This document shows positions 27,601 to 36,004 of a stretch of 64,000 bases of DNA, piece after piece (the stretch's first letter is position 1; each line of letters starts with the position of its first letter). The notes under the pieces are model-generated. The model ran no database searches. It was not told where the DNA came from and saw only the letters and a list, made by a program, of their open reading frames with translations. This DNA comes from an uncultured Anaeroplasmataceae bacterium (lineage in GTDB: Bacteria > Bacillota_I > Bacilli_A > Acholeplasmatales > Anaeroplasmataceae), in NCBI GenBank assembly GCA_947589245.1, contig CANQBD010000003.1:1-64000 (forward strand). The letters are read 5' to 3'. The translations under genes were made by a program, and so were the position numbers.

Positions 27601-27907
27601 GTTCATAGGCTAGTCCTTTTGTATATATTTCATTAGTATATATTTTTTCTTTATCTTTATATCCACAAGTATTACAAGTTCTTTCTCTTTCACCTTCTTC
27701 TGTCGCAGTTTCATTTTTTATCACCACCCAATCACCATAATTATGAGGAGTTTTTTCACTTTTTTCCCCACAAGAGCATTCTTCCCAATGATTTGTTTCA
27801 TCATTGTTGTAAGAAAAAGAATGGGAATGACTATTTCCACAACTAGAACAAATTATCAATAATATTAAGCAAGGTATAGTCGTAATTAAAAAATTAATCC
27901 TTTTCAT
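24656..27907 (-). CDS. Giant BspA-type LRR_5 surface lipoprotein
   Basis: A 1083-residue lipoprotein with lipobox cysteine 23 (ICSSC). Residues 25-95 hold one Cys/His unit (HWEECSCGEKS, CNTCGYKD). From about residue 110 to the end it is built of LRR_5 repeats of the form IG..AF..C..L..I.IP..V. A longer unit of about 90 residues, starting with Y.G.IE.WCNI.F and containing IG.WQF.GF..LKSI, occurs three times (near residues 265, 545 and 755). These repeats are typical of adhesins and ligand-binding surface proteins in gut bacteria. It begins two bases after the upstream lipoprotein's stop with GGTGGAAG, so the two form an operon. The stop is TGA. Confidence 0.88.
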   Translation of the reverse strand: MKRINFLITTIPCLILLIICSSCGNSHSHSFSYNNDETNHWEECSCGEKSEKTPHNYGDWVVIKNETATEEGERERTCNTCGYKDKEKIYTNEIYTKGLAYELNNDRESYSVEGIGTALDSDIIVPNYYNNLPVTAIKEFAFEKTDINSVVIQSNIKTIGRSALSECLSLKNVTILGKINEIQSKTFYGCSNLINVVLPASLQIIGSSAFEGCSNICYIEIPENVEEIGENSFKDCLNLASIKMFSSVKKIDFKAFLSCEKLDSIYYKGTIEDWCNIKFESNIFSSTTSNHFYLENTDMIWEEVLNINISNTITEIGEYQFYGFNNLKSINLSNNITNIKKSAFGYCSSLQDIVIPDSVTSIGKAAFINCSNLHSISLPFTGESLSNSENTHFGYIFGADTFEKNSDYVPTKLKDVSIRGGYIKDDAFAMCMNIENLYILEGVTQIEKNAFLECYGLRKVQIPVYGISAIPNEKADSDDTLTINEIIISGGDSIPSNIFEYFINLEKIEIREGIEIIGDNAFANCSGLNTILLPKSLKKTGLKCFSGCSNLKNVYYAGNIESWCNIVFDEQWSSSNPMNFARHCYMKNNNGSWEEVTNIELPTTIDKIGTWQFYGFDQLKSIKIPANITKIDYGAFMNCYQLLEIYNFSSLNIQIGSEDNGSIGLNAKTIYDVLTDSSFFNSNGLVFFNKDENYTLTGYIGQEKDIELPKYINEKVYDIGAYAFEDSSFRSITIPNTIKKIGYRAFYKCSALDIVYYDGTIEDWCNISFDAQNSTSNPMNYADHIYMKDNFDNLQEIEEIEIPSTVTDIGDWQFFSFNNLKSIHIPSSVKKIGYGAFYYCSNLASVIIDNGLTEIGAYAFSNCINLFSILIPDSVLTIQKGAFNLCSNLRNVSIGNGIENIGEEAFFGCEKLKVVTIGSAIQTIGNRTFYNCFNLEEVTILGNLKSIGEETFYWCQKLTNINLPDSVEEIGSFAFYYCISLTKIHIPSSLVEIKDNVFNSCYNLNELILPTSVKTIGDSAFAFCHSIEKVDLGSVEYIGECAFMGCSNLEYAILPANGVLIGDDAFAYCKENFRFYYDERKDS

Positions 27908-27909
27908 AT

Positions 27910-30900
27910 TTATTCTTCCACCTTATTCATTGTTTTACCATCTATACCATTTTTACCATTTGTGCCAAACCAAGGACCATTGTTATATAACCAACAACTT
28001 TTATTAGGGTTACCTTTTTTTCCGCCAGCTCCAGCAGAACCACCTGTCAATTTAACTTGGTACTGACTTGTAACATAGTTACTATATCTGATTGCATCGC
28101 CACCATTACCGCCAGCTCCACCATCACCGCCGGAAAATAAAGCCATATGATTGTGAGATGGATACAACTCAAATTTACCAGTTGCTTCGCCACCTTTTCC
28201 ACCATTTCCACCATTACCACCTGTAACACTAATAATAAAAGCATTAGCTCCAAAGTAGATATTGTGACCTACTATAGCGATTCCACCAGCTCCACCATCT
28301 TTACCTTTTCTTTGCCAGCACTCAGTATTCTTGTTCATTTCAGAAGTTACACCATTGGCACCATTAACTCCATTACCACCGATTATAGAAAAAATATCTT
28401 CAGTGTAATTATTTATCTCTAAATCATAAGCTTCTATAGCATTCTGGCCAGATTCACCTGAACTAGAGCCGTTTGCACCTTTTATAATTACTTTTTCACC
28501 ATAAGCATTAATTGTTAGCAGACATTCACTATTTGTTTTAATTGTTGTAGTTTTTGCCATACCATTTGTTACAAAAGTGTGTAAATTTAGTACAAAAAGT
28601 TTATCTTTTCTATCTTCTAATTCAATAGCTATATTATATTCTCTTGATATTCTTCCATAAATTGTCAATGATTGGTATCCATTAGGAATAATTAACTTAT
28701 AAGTTTGCTTAGATTGAGCCTCAGAGTCATTTAAAAAAGAAATAACTAAATCATATAATTTTGAATTATCTTGATATATAATTTTAACATCTTGAGCAGT
28801 TATAGTCGAATTTTCACTTTGTTTCAATTCTTCTATCCCAAATATAATTTTTTTTCTATAGTTTAAAATTGTATCAAATGAGATAGGATTCTCTTCAGCA
28901 AATAATTGTAAATGTAAATCGTTAGGATTTAATGTCTCCACATTTTTAGGATCACTTTGAACTATTTTCATTAAATGGTCATAAAGTGTTCTATCTATCC
29001 ACTCTAATGCATTAATAATGGATAATGATTTAAGCTTGGTAAAATTATCAAAAATTTTAGATGGATCATTTAATGAATCAGAAGAGCTAGAACTATATAC
29101 AATATTTCTACAGTCATTAAAAGATAATTCCTCTAAATTACTTAATGGGGATGTCTGTAAATTTGATATATCAGCCAAAGACTTTAATTTATTAAAAGTT
29201 AATTTTTTCAAATTACTCATATTTACAAACTCAGGTAAAATAACAATATTATCAAGGTTAGACATATTTAAAATCTCTAGATTGTTTTCAGCACCTAATT
29301 TGATAAAATAATTTGATAATCCAGCTTGAGTTATCTTTTTATTGCTTGAAATATCTAAATCTTTTAAGTTGATGAATTTAGTTAAATCCAATAAGTCATT
29401 ATCAGTTAAATTACAATTTTCTAGAATTAATTTTTTTAATGTGGTTGAAGTAGGAAATTTATTAATTTTTCCTATTGTTTCTTCCTGCTTAAATTGTCCA
29501 TTCAAAGATATTCCTGATAAATTGACAGTCTCTAAATCTGTAATATATTTTAAAGAATAAAAAGATGACATATCAGATAAATTTGCATTGTTGCTCAAAT
29601 CAATATTCTTTAAATTCCAAAGACTTATCAAACTATCAATTGTTTTTGCATTTATTTTATTAGATCCAATATTTAACTCTTTAAGTGAGGTCAAATTAGC
29701 AATTGGACTCAAATCTGCAATACTATTATTATTCAAGTTTAGATATTCTAATTTTCTTAATCTTCTTAAAGATTCAACTGAATTTGAATCCGTTACAGTA
29801 TTAATTGAATTTGATGAAGCATCCAAATATACTAAATTTTTGTTTTCATTTAAGACATCTAAATTATGAATATTATTGTTAGATATATCTAAATAAACTA
29901 GTTGTTTTAAAGTTGGTAAAATATTTCTAATATATTCTTCATCTAATCCATTATTACTTATGTCTAATTTTTTCAAACCTATCAAATACTTAATTCCCAA
30001 AACATAGTTCATTTCATTGTTATTTTTGAAATGTTCACTTAAATATAATTCTTCAACCAATGATAGTTCATATTCTGTTATTACATCAACTTGCACACCC
30101 TTATCTATTAAAATCTTTCTGATTTGCGCTCCTAATTGACCAGCATTGATGTCAAATTCAATATTTTCAGATAATAATTTTTCATTTTTATAAAAAAGAT
30201 TAAATTCACCAGAACTTATTAAGCCTACAACATCCAAGGACATATCATCATTTAATATAATAATGTTACTTAATTCTTCACCATCTAAAGAATATATTTT
30301 CATTGTGATATCTTCATCTGGATTAAGTTCTAATTGATAGTGGGCACCAAAATTCATAGGCAACACATTCATAGGATTAAAGTTGGCCTTAATGGAACCA
30401 AATACCAAACTAGGATTACTAATAGAAATTTTATAATTAGGTCTAACATCTAGATTTGATTTGACATTTTGATAATCCGTATCCCAATCAACAAAAGTAT
30501 AAGAAATATTATTGACTATCTTTGAAGGATATTCCTGATCAAAAGTAGCAGTTTCTCCATAGCCTACAATTTGTGTCAAAATGATATTGCCATCGAAATC
30601 ATAAAATGAAACAGTAAAAGTTTGTTTTTCATATTTTCCATAAAAATATATATCATTTTGGTCTAAATTATATTCACAAGTAGCATTAAGTATAGAATAG
30701 TTATCATAATATTTTCCATTTTTATCAGCATATTGAACTTTACCATCCTCATCAAACCATCCCATAAAATCAAAGCCCTCTTTTGGATTAATTATTGGAA
30801 AAGCAGGAAGTTCGTTTTCAAATTCAATGCTCTGCATTAATATTTCTTTTTCATCTATAATATAATGAAGATTATATTTATTTTTCTTCCAACGCAATTC

Positions 30901-31545
30901 TAAATACTGACCAGCATTTATAGAAATGGCTGAAAGTCTTTTACCAGCACCATCAAAATACTCGCTATCATTTTCCACATCAAATACACCTAAACAAGTA
31001 TATCCTTTCCGAGTAGTTAGTTCTATAGGCAAAGCCATAGTATTTATATCAAAATATAGATTTTCTAAAAAGAATACTTTCATTTTACATTTTACACATA
31101 TACCATTAGAAAAAGTATGCTCCTCAAAGCCACTTTTTTCGGTTATGTGATCACAAATAGCTGGATGCCAATGTCCCGTATTATCATATACAAAATCTTC
31201 TGAAAAAACATGTTTGTGTTCTAATTTATCAATACTACTGCTTTCTTCATATCCACAAACAGAACATACGCGTTTTTTTAAACCGGAAGCTTCTTCAGTA
31301 GGTTCTTTTGTTGTTATCCAACTTCCGAAAATATGATTTTCTTCATTACTTTTTGCTCCACACGAACACTCATTCCAATGTTTTGTCTCATTATACTTTG
31401 TTATAGTATAGAAATGGGTATTATGAACCGGTGGCATATCATCATATTCGTATGATGCAGTATCTTCATATCCACATGAGCCCAAAATTATTGTAAACAC
31501 AAATAAAGAAGCAATACTAAATATCTTTATCATTCTTTTGAACAT
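27910..31545 (-). CDS. Modular lipoprotein: Cys/His, InlB-type, internalin LRR and glycine-rich domains
   Basis: A 1211-residue lipoprotein (lipobox GSC, cysteine 24). The order is: Cys/His units (residues 45-155; HWNECSCGAKS, CSVCGYEE, CVKCK), InlB_B/Listeria-Bacteroides-type repeats (about 165-380; GFDMGWFDEDGK-like blocks), internalin-style LRRs (about 490-830; LKKLDISNNGL, LVYLDISNNNI, LEYLNLNNNSI), a linker, then a glycine-rich C-terminus (about 1010-1211; GGNGGNGGKGG, GGDGGAGGNGGDA). It has no LPXTG, so anchoring is by lipid only. It is probably a host- or polymer-binding surface protein. A GAGGAG site precedes the ATG, and it heads an operon with the LRR_5 lipoprotein. Confidence 0.88.
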   Translation of the reverse strand: MFKRMIKIFSIASLFVFTIILGSCGYEDTASYEYDDMPPVHNTHFYTITKYNETKHWNECSCGAKSNEENHIFGSWITTKEPTEEASGLKKRVCSVCGYEESSSIDKLEHKHVFSEDFVYDNTGHWHPAICDHITEKSGFEEHTFSNGICVKCKMKVFFLENLYFDINTMALPIELTTRKGYTCLGVFDVENDSEYFDGAGKRLSAISINAGQYLELRWKKNKYNLHYIIDEKEILMQSIEFENELPAFPIINPKEGFDFMGWFDEDGKVQYADKNGKYYDNYSILNATCEYNLDQNDIYFYGKYEKQTFTVSFYDFDGNIILTQIVGYGETATFDQEYPSKIVNNISYTFVDWDTDYQNVKSNLDVRPNYKISISNPSLVFGSIKANFNPMNVLPMNFGAHYQLELNPDEDITMKIYSLDGEELSNIIILNDDMSLDVVGLISSGEFNLFYKNEKLLSENIEFDINAGQLGAQIRKILIDKGVQVDVITEYELSLVEELYLSEHFKNNNEMNYVLGIKYLIGLKKLDISNNGLDEEYIRNILPTLKQLVYLDISNNNIHNLDVLNENKNLVYLDASSNSINTVTDSNSVESLRRLRKLEYLNLNNNSIADLSPIANLTSLKELNIGSNKINAKTIDSLISLWNLKNIDLSNNANLSDMSSFYSLKYITDLETVNLSGISLNGQFKQEETIGKINKFPTSTTLKKLILENCNLTDNDLLDLTKFINLKDLDISSNKKITQAGLSNYFIKLGAENNLEILNMSNLDNIVILPEFVNMSNLKKLTFNKLKSLADISNLQTSPLSNLEELSFNDCRNIVYSSSSSDSLNDPSKIFDNFTKLKSLSIINALEWIDRTLYDHLMKIVQSDPKNVETLNPNDLHLQLFAEENPISFDTILNYRKKIIFGIEELKQSENSTITAQDVKIIYQDNSKLYDLVISFLNDSEAQSKQTYKLIIPNGYQSLTIYGRISREYNIAIELEDRKDKLFVLNLHTFVTNGMAKTTTIKTNSECLLTINAYGEKVIIKGANGSSSGESGQNAIEAYDLEINNYTEDIFSIIGGNGVNGANGVTSEMNKNTECWQRKGKDGGAGGIAIVGHNIYFGANAFIISVTGGNGGNGGKGGEATGKFELYPSHNHMALFSGGDGGAGGNGGDAIRYSNYVTSQYQVKLTGGSAGAGGKKGNPNKSCWLYNNGPWFGTNGKNGIDGKTMNKVEE

Positions 31546-31661
31546 CTCTAACTCCTCTTTTCTTTTTAAATACCTATTATTTTTATATAGCTAGGCAAAT
31601 AGTAAATTAATTTCATATCGGGAATTTTGTACCTCAAAATTTAGGATTAAATTGGATTTTA

Positions 31662-31702
31662 TTAGCTTTACTAACTAGTCTATTAAATTAACTAAAAGCT
31701 AA
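31662..31702. other. Stem-loop in the long leader of the 31545 operon
   Basis: TTAGCTTT and AAAGCTAA can pair across a 25-base loop within the 240-base leader that precedes the modular lipoprotein gene. The rest of 31546-31790 shows no gene. Confidence 0.4.
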
Positions 31703-31790
31703 TCTAATTTTTTTATTAATAAACAATTTTAACCACTAAATATTTTGTTGATAGTTCTAACATTCCTTCCATTTATAACTAATATATATT

Positions 31791-31819
31791 AATATATTAG
31801 AATAATCTGAAAACTACAA
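31791..31819 (-). promoter_or_regulatory. Predicted promoter of the 31545 lipoprotein operon
   Basis: TTGTAG, 17 bases, TATATT on the minus strand. The -35 box starts 6 bases after the TGTAAA direct repeat, as expected for activation by a bound regulator. Confidence 0.5.
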
Positions 31820-31825
31820 TAAAAG

Positions 31826-31852
31826 TGTAAAAAATGACATTATATATGTAAA
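31826..31852. promoter_or_regulatory. Putative LytTR operator, distal copy
   Basis: TGTAAA at 31826 and 31847, a 21-bp period, with near-identical sequence between the half-sites to the copy at 37887. The spacing equals two helical turns, typical of LytTR dimer sites. Confidence 0.5.
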
Positions 31853-31864
31853 AATTATCATAAT

Positions 31865-31918
31865 AAAAAGGCTATGGAATCTAGATTTCAAAATTCTAGA
31901 ATACCATAACCTTTTTTA
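31865..31918 (-). terminator. Terminator of the Cys/His repeat lipoprotein operon
   Basis: GGTTATGG/CCATAGCC with an inner TCTAGA/TCTAGA stem, followed by TTTTT on the minus strand and T6 on the plus strand. It is bidirectional in form. Confidence 0.88.
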
Positions 31919-31935
31919 AAAAGTTTATTACTATA

Positions 31936-33321
31936 TCATAATGGAATAGCTGATAATAAATCAATAATTATGTATTCATCATAAATATTTGATGTGGCAG
32001 TTGAAAATAAGACACCGCCACTTTCTTTGGTATCTTTTGTAAAAATAAATTTAAAAGAATCACCTTTCTCAAATGATTCAGTAAATAACATATGAGTCAC
32101 ATCTAATTCAAGAATGTATGAAGCCTTACAAGTAAATTCATGCTTTTCATTTTTTACTACCTCAATATAGTCATCACACTTAACATTTTGTAAATCATAA
32201 TTTCCTCTAAAACCAAAAGATATCGAAATATTAGCTTTTGCTATAAAAATCAGCGCTGATGAAGAGCCAGAAGCTGTATTTGTGGACTGAAAACTATTAT
32301 TATTCATAATAAATGGATATGTTTCATCATTATATATTTGATATAGAGGATTATCAACCAATAATTTAACACCACTATTTTCACTTACAATTCCACATCT
32401 TGTACAAATTCCTTCTCTAAATAAATGACCTAATTTTGTATTTCTCGTTTCTTCATAATCACAATTAGTACAATGACGCCATTCACTCCCACCTTCACAA
32501 GATGACTTTTCAACTTCAATCCAATTAGTTAAATTGTGCCCCGTTTTTTCTATTATTTCAATATAAGTATGTGAATTATCATTAGCACAAGTATATTTTA
32601 GATAACCATTCGTTGTACATGTTGCAGCCTTTTGCTCTGATAATACATAATCATGAGAAAGCTTTGCTAATTCTTCAATATAGGAATGATTATGGTCATA
32701 TTCACAAACATATTCTACTATCCCACTTTCACTACAGGTAGGTAATTTAATAATATTCGCTACATATTTGTGACCATGACAATCTAAAGGACGTTCTTCA
32801 TAATAGCTACAATTAGCACAGAACCTAATACTTTTGCCAGCTTCCTCACAACTAGCTTCTATAGCTGTGTACCACTCCTGCATCACATGTCCTTTGGGAG
32901 CTATTTCGCTTGTATAAAAATGATCTGGATTGTTGCTGCAAATATATTTAATGAGACCAGGCTCCTCACACGTAGCTTCTTTAATAATTTGTTGTTGATA
33001 ATTATGACCAATAGAATTAATGGGCTCTGTTTCTTTAAAATCGCACATCAGACAAGTTCTTTCTCGCAAGCCTTCACTTTCACATCCAGGACTTACAATT
33101 TCACGCCAAATCGAAAAATGGTGACCTAAAGCTGCCACGTAATTGTCATTATATTGATAATCACAGCTAACGCATTGATAGTTTGTATAGCCATCTTTGA
33201 CACATGTAGGCAAGTAAATTGTTGACTTAAATTCATGTTCATGCGGACTTATAGCAGTATTACAACTTACCATTATGCAAATTATAAACCAGAATAATAA
33301 TATCATTAATATTTTTTTCAT
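31936..33321 (-). CDS. Lipoprotein with eight Cys/His repeats
   Basis: A 461-residue lipoprotein (lipobox cysteine 20). Residues 27-310 are seven full and one partial unit of about 38 residues, each starting GH or SH, then a TC/GC, then a third cysteine followed either by xxC (CLMC, CANC, CTNC) or by five residues and a histidine (CSNNPDH, CEYDHNH, CANDNSH). The two kinds are interspersed. This looks like repeated metal-binding knuckles on an extracellular protein. The last 130 residues form an unrecognised beta-rich domain. It is the last gene of the 37782 operon, ten bases after its neighbour, with AGGAGTTT before the ATG. Confidence 0.82.
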   Translation of the reverse strand: MKKILMILLFWFIICIMVSCNTAISPHEHEFKSTIYLPTCVKDGYTNYQCVSCDYQYNDNYVAALGHHFSIWREIVSPGCESEGLRERTCLMCDFKETEPINSIGHNYQQQIIKEATCEEPGLIKYICSNNPDHFYTSEIAPKGHVMQEWYTAIEASCEEAGKSIRFCANCSYYEERPLDCHGHKYVANIIKLPTCSESGIVEYVCEYDHNHSYIEELAKLSHDYVLSEQKAATCTTNGYLKYTCANDNSHTYIEIIEKTGHNLTNWIEVEKSSCEGGSEWRHCTNCDYEETRNTKLGHLFREGICTRCGIVSENSGVKLLVDNPLYQIYNDETYPFIMNNNSFQSTNTASGSSSALIFIAKANISISFGFRGNYDLQNVKCDDYIEVVKNEKHEFTCKASYILELDVTHMLFTESFEKGDSFKFIFTKDTKESGGVLFSTATSNIYDEYIIIDLLSAIPL

Positions 33322-33331
33322 AGCTAAACTC

Positions 33332-36004
33332 CTAGATATAAATTATTCTTCCTATAAAAGATAAATTTTCAAAAATTGAAGCTATCTCTTTCATTTCTTT
33401 AGGAATATATAAAAAATCAATATATTGCTGAATATTAATTCTATCAAAGACTCGTTTAATTTCGCTATTTAATGTATATTCACCTTTAATATTAAGCCCT
33501 ATCAGCATTGAACCAATCATAATTTCAGTTCCTTTTTGGTTTTTGTACCACTTAGAATCAGTTATTCCATGTAGCACATCCATATCTATATCATCTGGTA
33601 CGCTAATATTAGCCATGTCCATCATCCAATAATTTGTGTATTCCTTGGTGATAGAATTATAACCATTGTATGAGACAGTACCCTTAATGGTTGAAGGTAA
33701 AACCAATGTTTGACATTTAACTTCCCTAAAACAATTTAGAAATAAATATTTGATACTATTAGGTACAATAATATCATTATTTTCAGCTGGATTTAATGCC
33801 AAAATAAGCGTATCTTTAGTCTTATTTAAAATATAATCCTCCGTTTTAACAAAATAAGGATGATCCTCAGGAATCTGGAATTTAAGTGATGATTTTTTAT
33901 TCAAATACCAAATGTTATCAATAAATTTAACACTAGCAGGTAAAATTAAATTCTTAATATTCGAAAAATATATACACTCAAAATTGATATATTCTAAAGA
34001 ACCCTGCTCATTAAAATTAATAACTTCCAATTCTTGAGAAATAATTTTTAATCTTATTTCTCTAATAGTGCTAGACAAGTTTAAATGTCTAATAGTTGCA
34101 AAAGTAAAATTAATTTTATCTAGTACTTCCATTCCTTCGGGAATAATCAAAGTATCAATATTAGCAAAATCAAATGAGTTTTCATTTAAAGCATAATCCA
34201 AGGTTAGCTGAAAGCTACTCTTAGGTTCAATAAACATTATTAATTCATCTTTCATAAAAGAATTTTTAAATAAAATACCATCCTTAATATAAAGATAATG
34301 ATTGTTTTCAGAAATTATCAAAGATTTTATCTTTTTCAAGCGTTCATTTTCATATTTAAAATGCCGAACTTCAGCACTTAAAAAACAATATTCCAAATTA
34401 CTTATAATTGAACTTGTCACTTCTAAAACTGGTAAATCATTAAAAGTATTGGGAATAAAACCAATTAAATGATCTGAACTATTTAAGCTATAACTATATC
34501 CTAAAACACCATCAATTTCCACCAAAGTTTTATCAAAGAAAGCATCAGAATAATATGAAGGTGTTGAGACACTCCTACCATAGATAACATCACCAGAGTT
34601 GATAAGCGAAAAATCATCTATTTTATTAGTATAATTATAATCTAAATACCAATCATAAAATTCAAAGCTATTTTTTGTGATACCTAAATAAAAGCTTGGA
34701 CCTAATTTTATAAATTCATTATATCCTACTTCCAGCATTCCATACTTTTGTGTTTCAATAAAGAAAGTAAAATCATAGTAAGAATAATATATTAAATCAT
34801 AAACATATTCACTATTTTCACGTTTCTCCCATTTACCTATCGCATTGTCTTTTTTAGGAATAGCCGGTGGTGAGGAATTAAATGGTAATTTTGTTATCAA
34901 TTCTCCCTGATAATAATATTCATATTCAATTGGTCTGAAATTGACAATTACATCGGTATCAGAAGTTATTTCCGTCAAATCACAACTAAAATCTTGAACA
35001 ACATAATTAGGCATCTGATAATTAAATTCAATTGAATCTCCAGCCATTATTTGCGTTTCATATAAAAAATTATCTAAAGTCCAGGCAAAAAAACGTACTG
35101 TAATAGTTTCCAAAATAGATGCATAAATTGGATAAATAGCCATTGATTTTAAAACATTTGTACCATCATTACTCCAACCAATAAACAGCTTCCCTAATTC
35201 TTCCTTAGGGATAGGTGGTATTGTAGATTCCCCAATTTTGACAACTTGTCGCGATAAGACATCACCATTAAGATCATAATATATAACCTCACATGACCCA
35301 GATTGATAAATTGAATAAACATCCAAATTACTCTGAATATTAGAAAAATCCTTATCCCAGCCATAAAAAATATAATCATCATAGGATTCCATAACCGGTG
35401 GTGTTGCAGAGCTTCCTAAATTGACATATTCTTCTTTAATTAAAATACTCTCATGATAAAATCTAACTCTAAAAGTCGGCAATGTCGAATAACGAGGATA
35501 TAAACTAATTACCTCACTATTTACTTCATTAGAATATGGTTTTTGGAAAGTTTCATCTAAATACCAATTATAAAAATAAAGATTATCTTTAGTTGGTTTT
35601 TCAATATCATAGGCACTCTGTTTCAAATAATAATCCTTAGCTAAATCCTTATGAACCACAAATAAATGACTATTTGAAAGGAGATTAGAATCATACAAAT
35701 AAAGTTCAACTTCTAAGCTTTTATTATTGTAATTTATATTAATAATATGCCTACCAGGTTCACTAAGCTTAGCCAAATCTTCTTTTGAAAGCATATCTTC
35801 TGTCACTATTTTTTGTTCGATAAAATTATCAGAATATGTAACATCAAACCAAAGATTATCCAATTGGAAATTTTCTATTCGACAAGCAAGGTGAGTATCT
35901 GGAGAAGTGATTTTCATATCAATTACTTCTCTTTCAACACCCTTAGAACAACTAAATAAGAGAAATGGTACCAAAATGAATAATATAATCATTGTTTTTT
36001 TCAT
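33332..36004 (-). CDS. InlB-type/LRR surface lipoprotein, long paralogue
   Basis: An 890-residue lipoprotein (lipobox FSC, cysteine 19). An N-terminal bacterial Ig-like segment (IDMKITSPDTH... to about residue 105) is followed by repeated InlB_B-like units (TFRVRFYHES, YDDYIFYGWDKDF, SCEVIYYDLNGDVL), each of about 70 residues with a conserved W/GW core, then an irregular LRR_5 region from about residue 535. It starts inside the end of the upstream paralogue (ATGA overlap), with AGGGGGAA as the ribosome site. The two share architecture and arose by tandem duplication. It is probably a surface adhesin; no ligand is evident. Confidence 0.84.
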   Translation of the reverse strand: MKKTMIILFILVPFLLFSCSKGVEREVIDMKITSPDTHLACRIENFQLDNLWFDVTYSDNFIEQKIVTEDMLSKEDLAKLSEPGRHIININYNNKSLEVELYLYDSNLLSNSHLFVVHKDLAKDYYLKQSAYDIEKPTKDNLYFYNWYLDETFQKPYSNEVNSEVISLYPRYSTLPTFRVRFYHESILIKEEYVNLGSSATPPVMESYDDYIFYGWDKDFSNIQSNLDVYSIYQSGSCEVIYYDLNGDVLSRQVVKIGESTIPPIPKEELGKLFIGWSNDGTNVLKSMAIYPIYASILETITVRFFAWTLDNFLYETQIMAGDSIEFNYQMPNYVVQDFSCDLTEITSDTDVIVNFRPIEYEYYYQGELITKLPFNSSPPAIPKKDNAIGKWEKRENSEYVYDLIYYSYYDFTFFIETQKYGMLEVGYNEFIKLGPSFYLGITKNSFEFYDWYLDYNYTNKIDDFSLINSGDVIYGRSVSTPSYYSDAFFDKTLVEIDGVLGYSYSLNSSDHLIGFIPNTFNDLPVLEVTSSIISNLEYCFLSAEVRHFKYENERLKKIKSLIISENNHYLYIKDGILFKNSFMKDELIMFIEPKSSFQLTLDYALNENSFDFANIDTLIIPEGMEVLDKINFTFATIRHLNLSSTIREIRLKIISQELEVINFNEQGSLEYINFECIYFSNIKNLILPASVKFIDNIWYLNKKSSLKFQIPEDHPYFVKTEDYILNKTKDTLILALNPAENNDIIVPNSIKYLFLNCFREVKCQTLVLPSTIKGTVSYNGYNSITKEYTNYWMMDMANISVPDDIDMDVLHGITDSKWYKNQKGTEIMIGSMLIGLNIKGEYTLNSEIKRVFDRINIQQYIDFLYIPKEMKEIASIFENLSFIGRIIYI

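Noticed and set aside
28047-28422. Open frames on both strands within the glycine-rich end of the 1211-residue lipoprotein
   Set aside because: Low-complexity shadows of the GGNGG repeats, fully inside a well-supported gene.
29018-29869. Three plus-strand open frames opposite the internalin LRR region
   Set aside because: They follow the LRR codon periodicity of the minus-strand gene and lack start signals.
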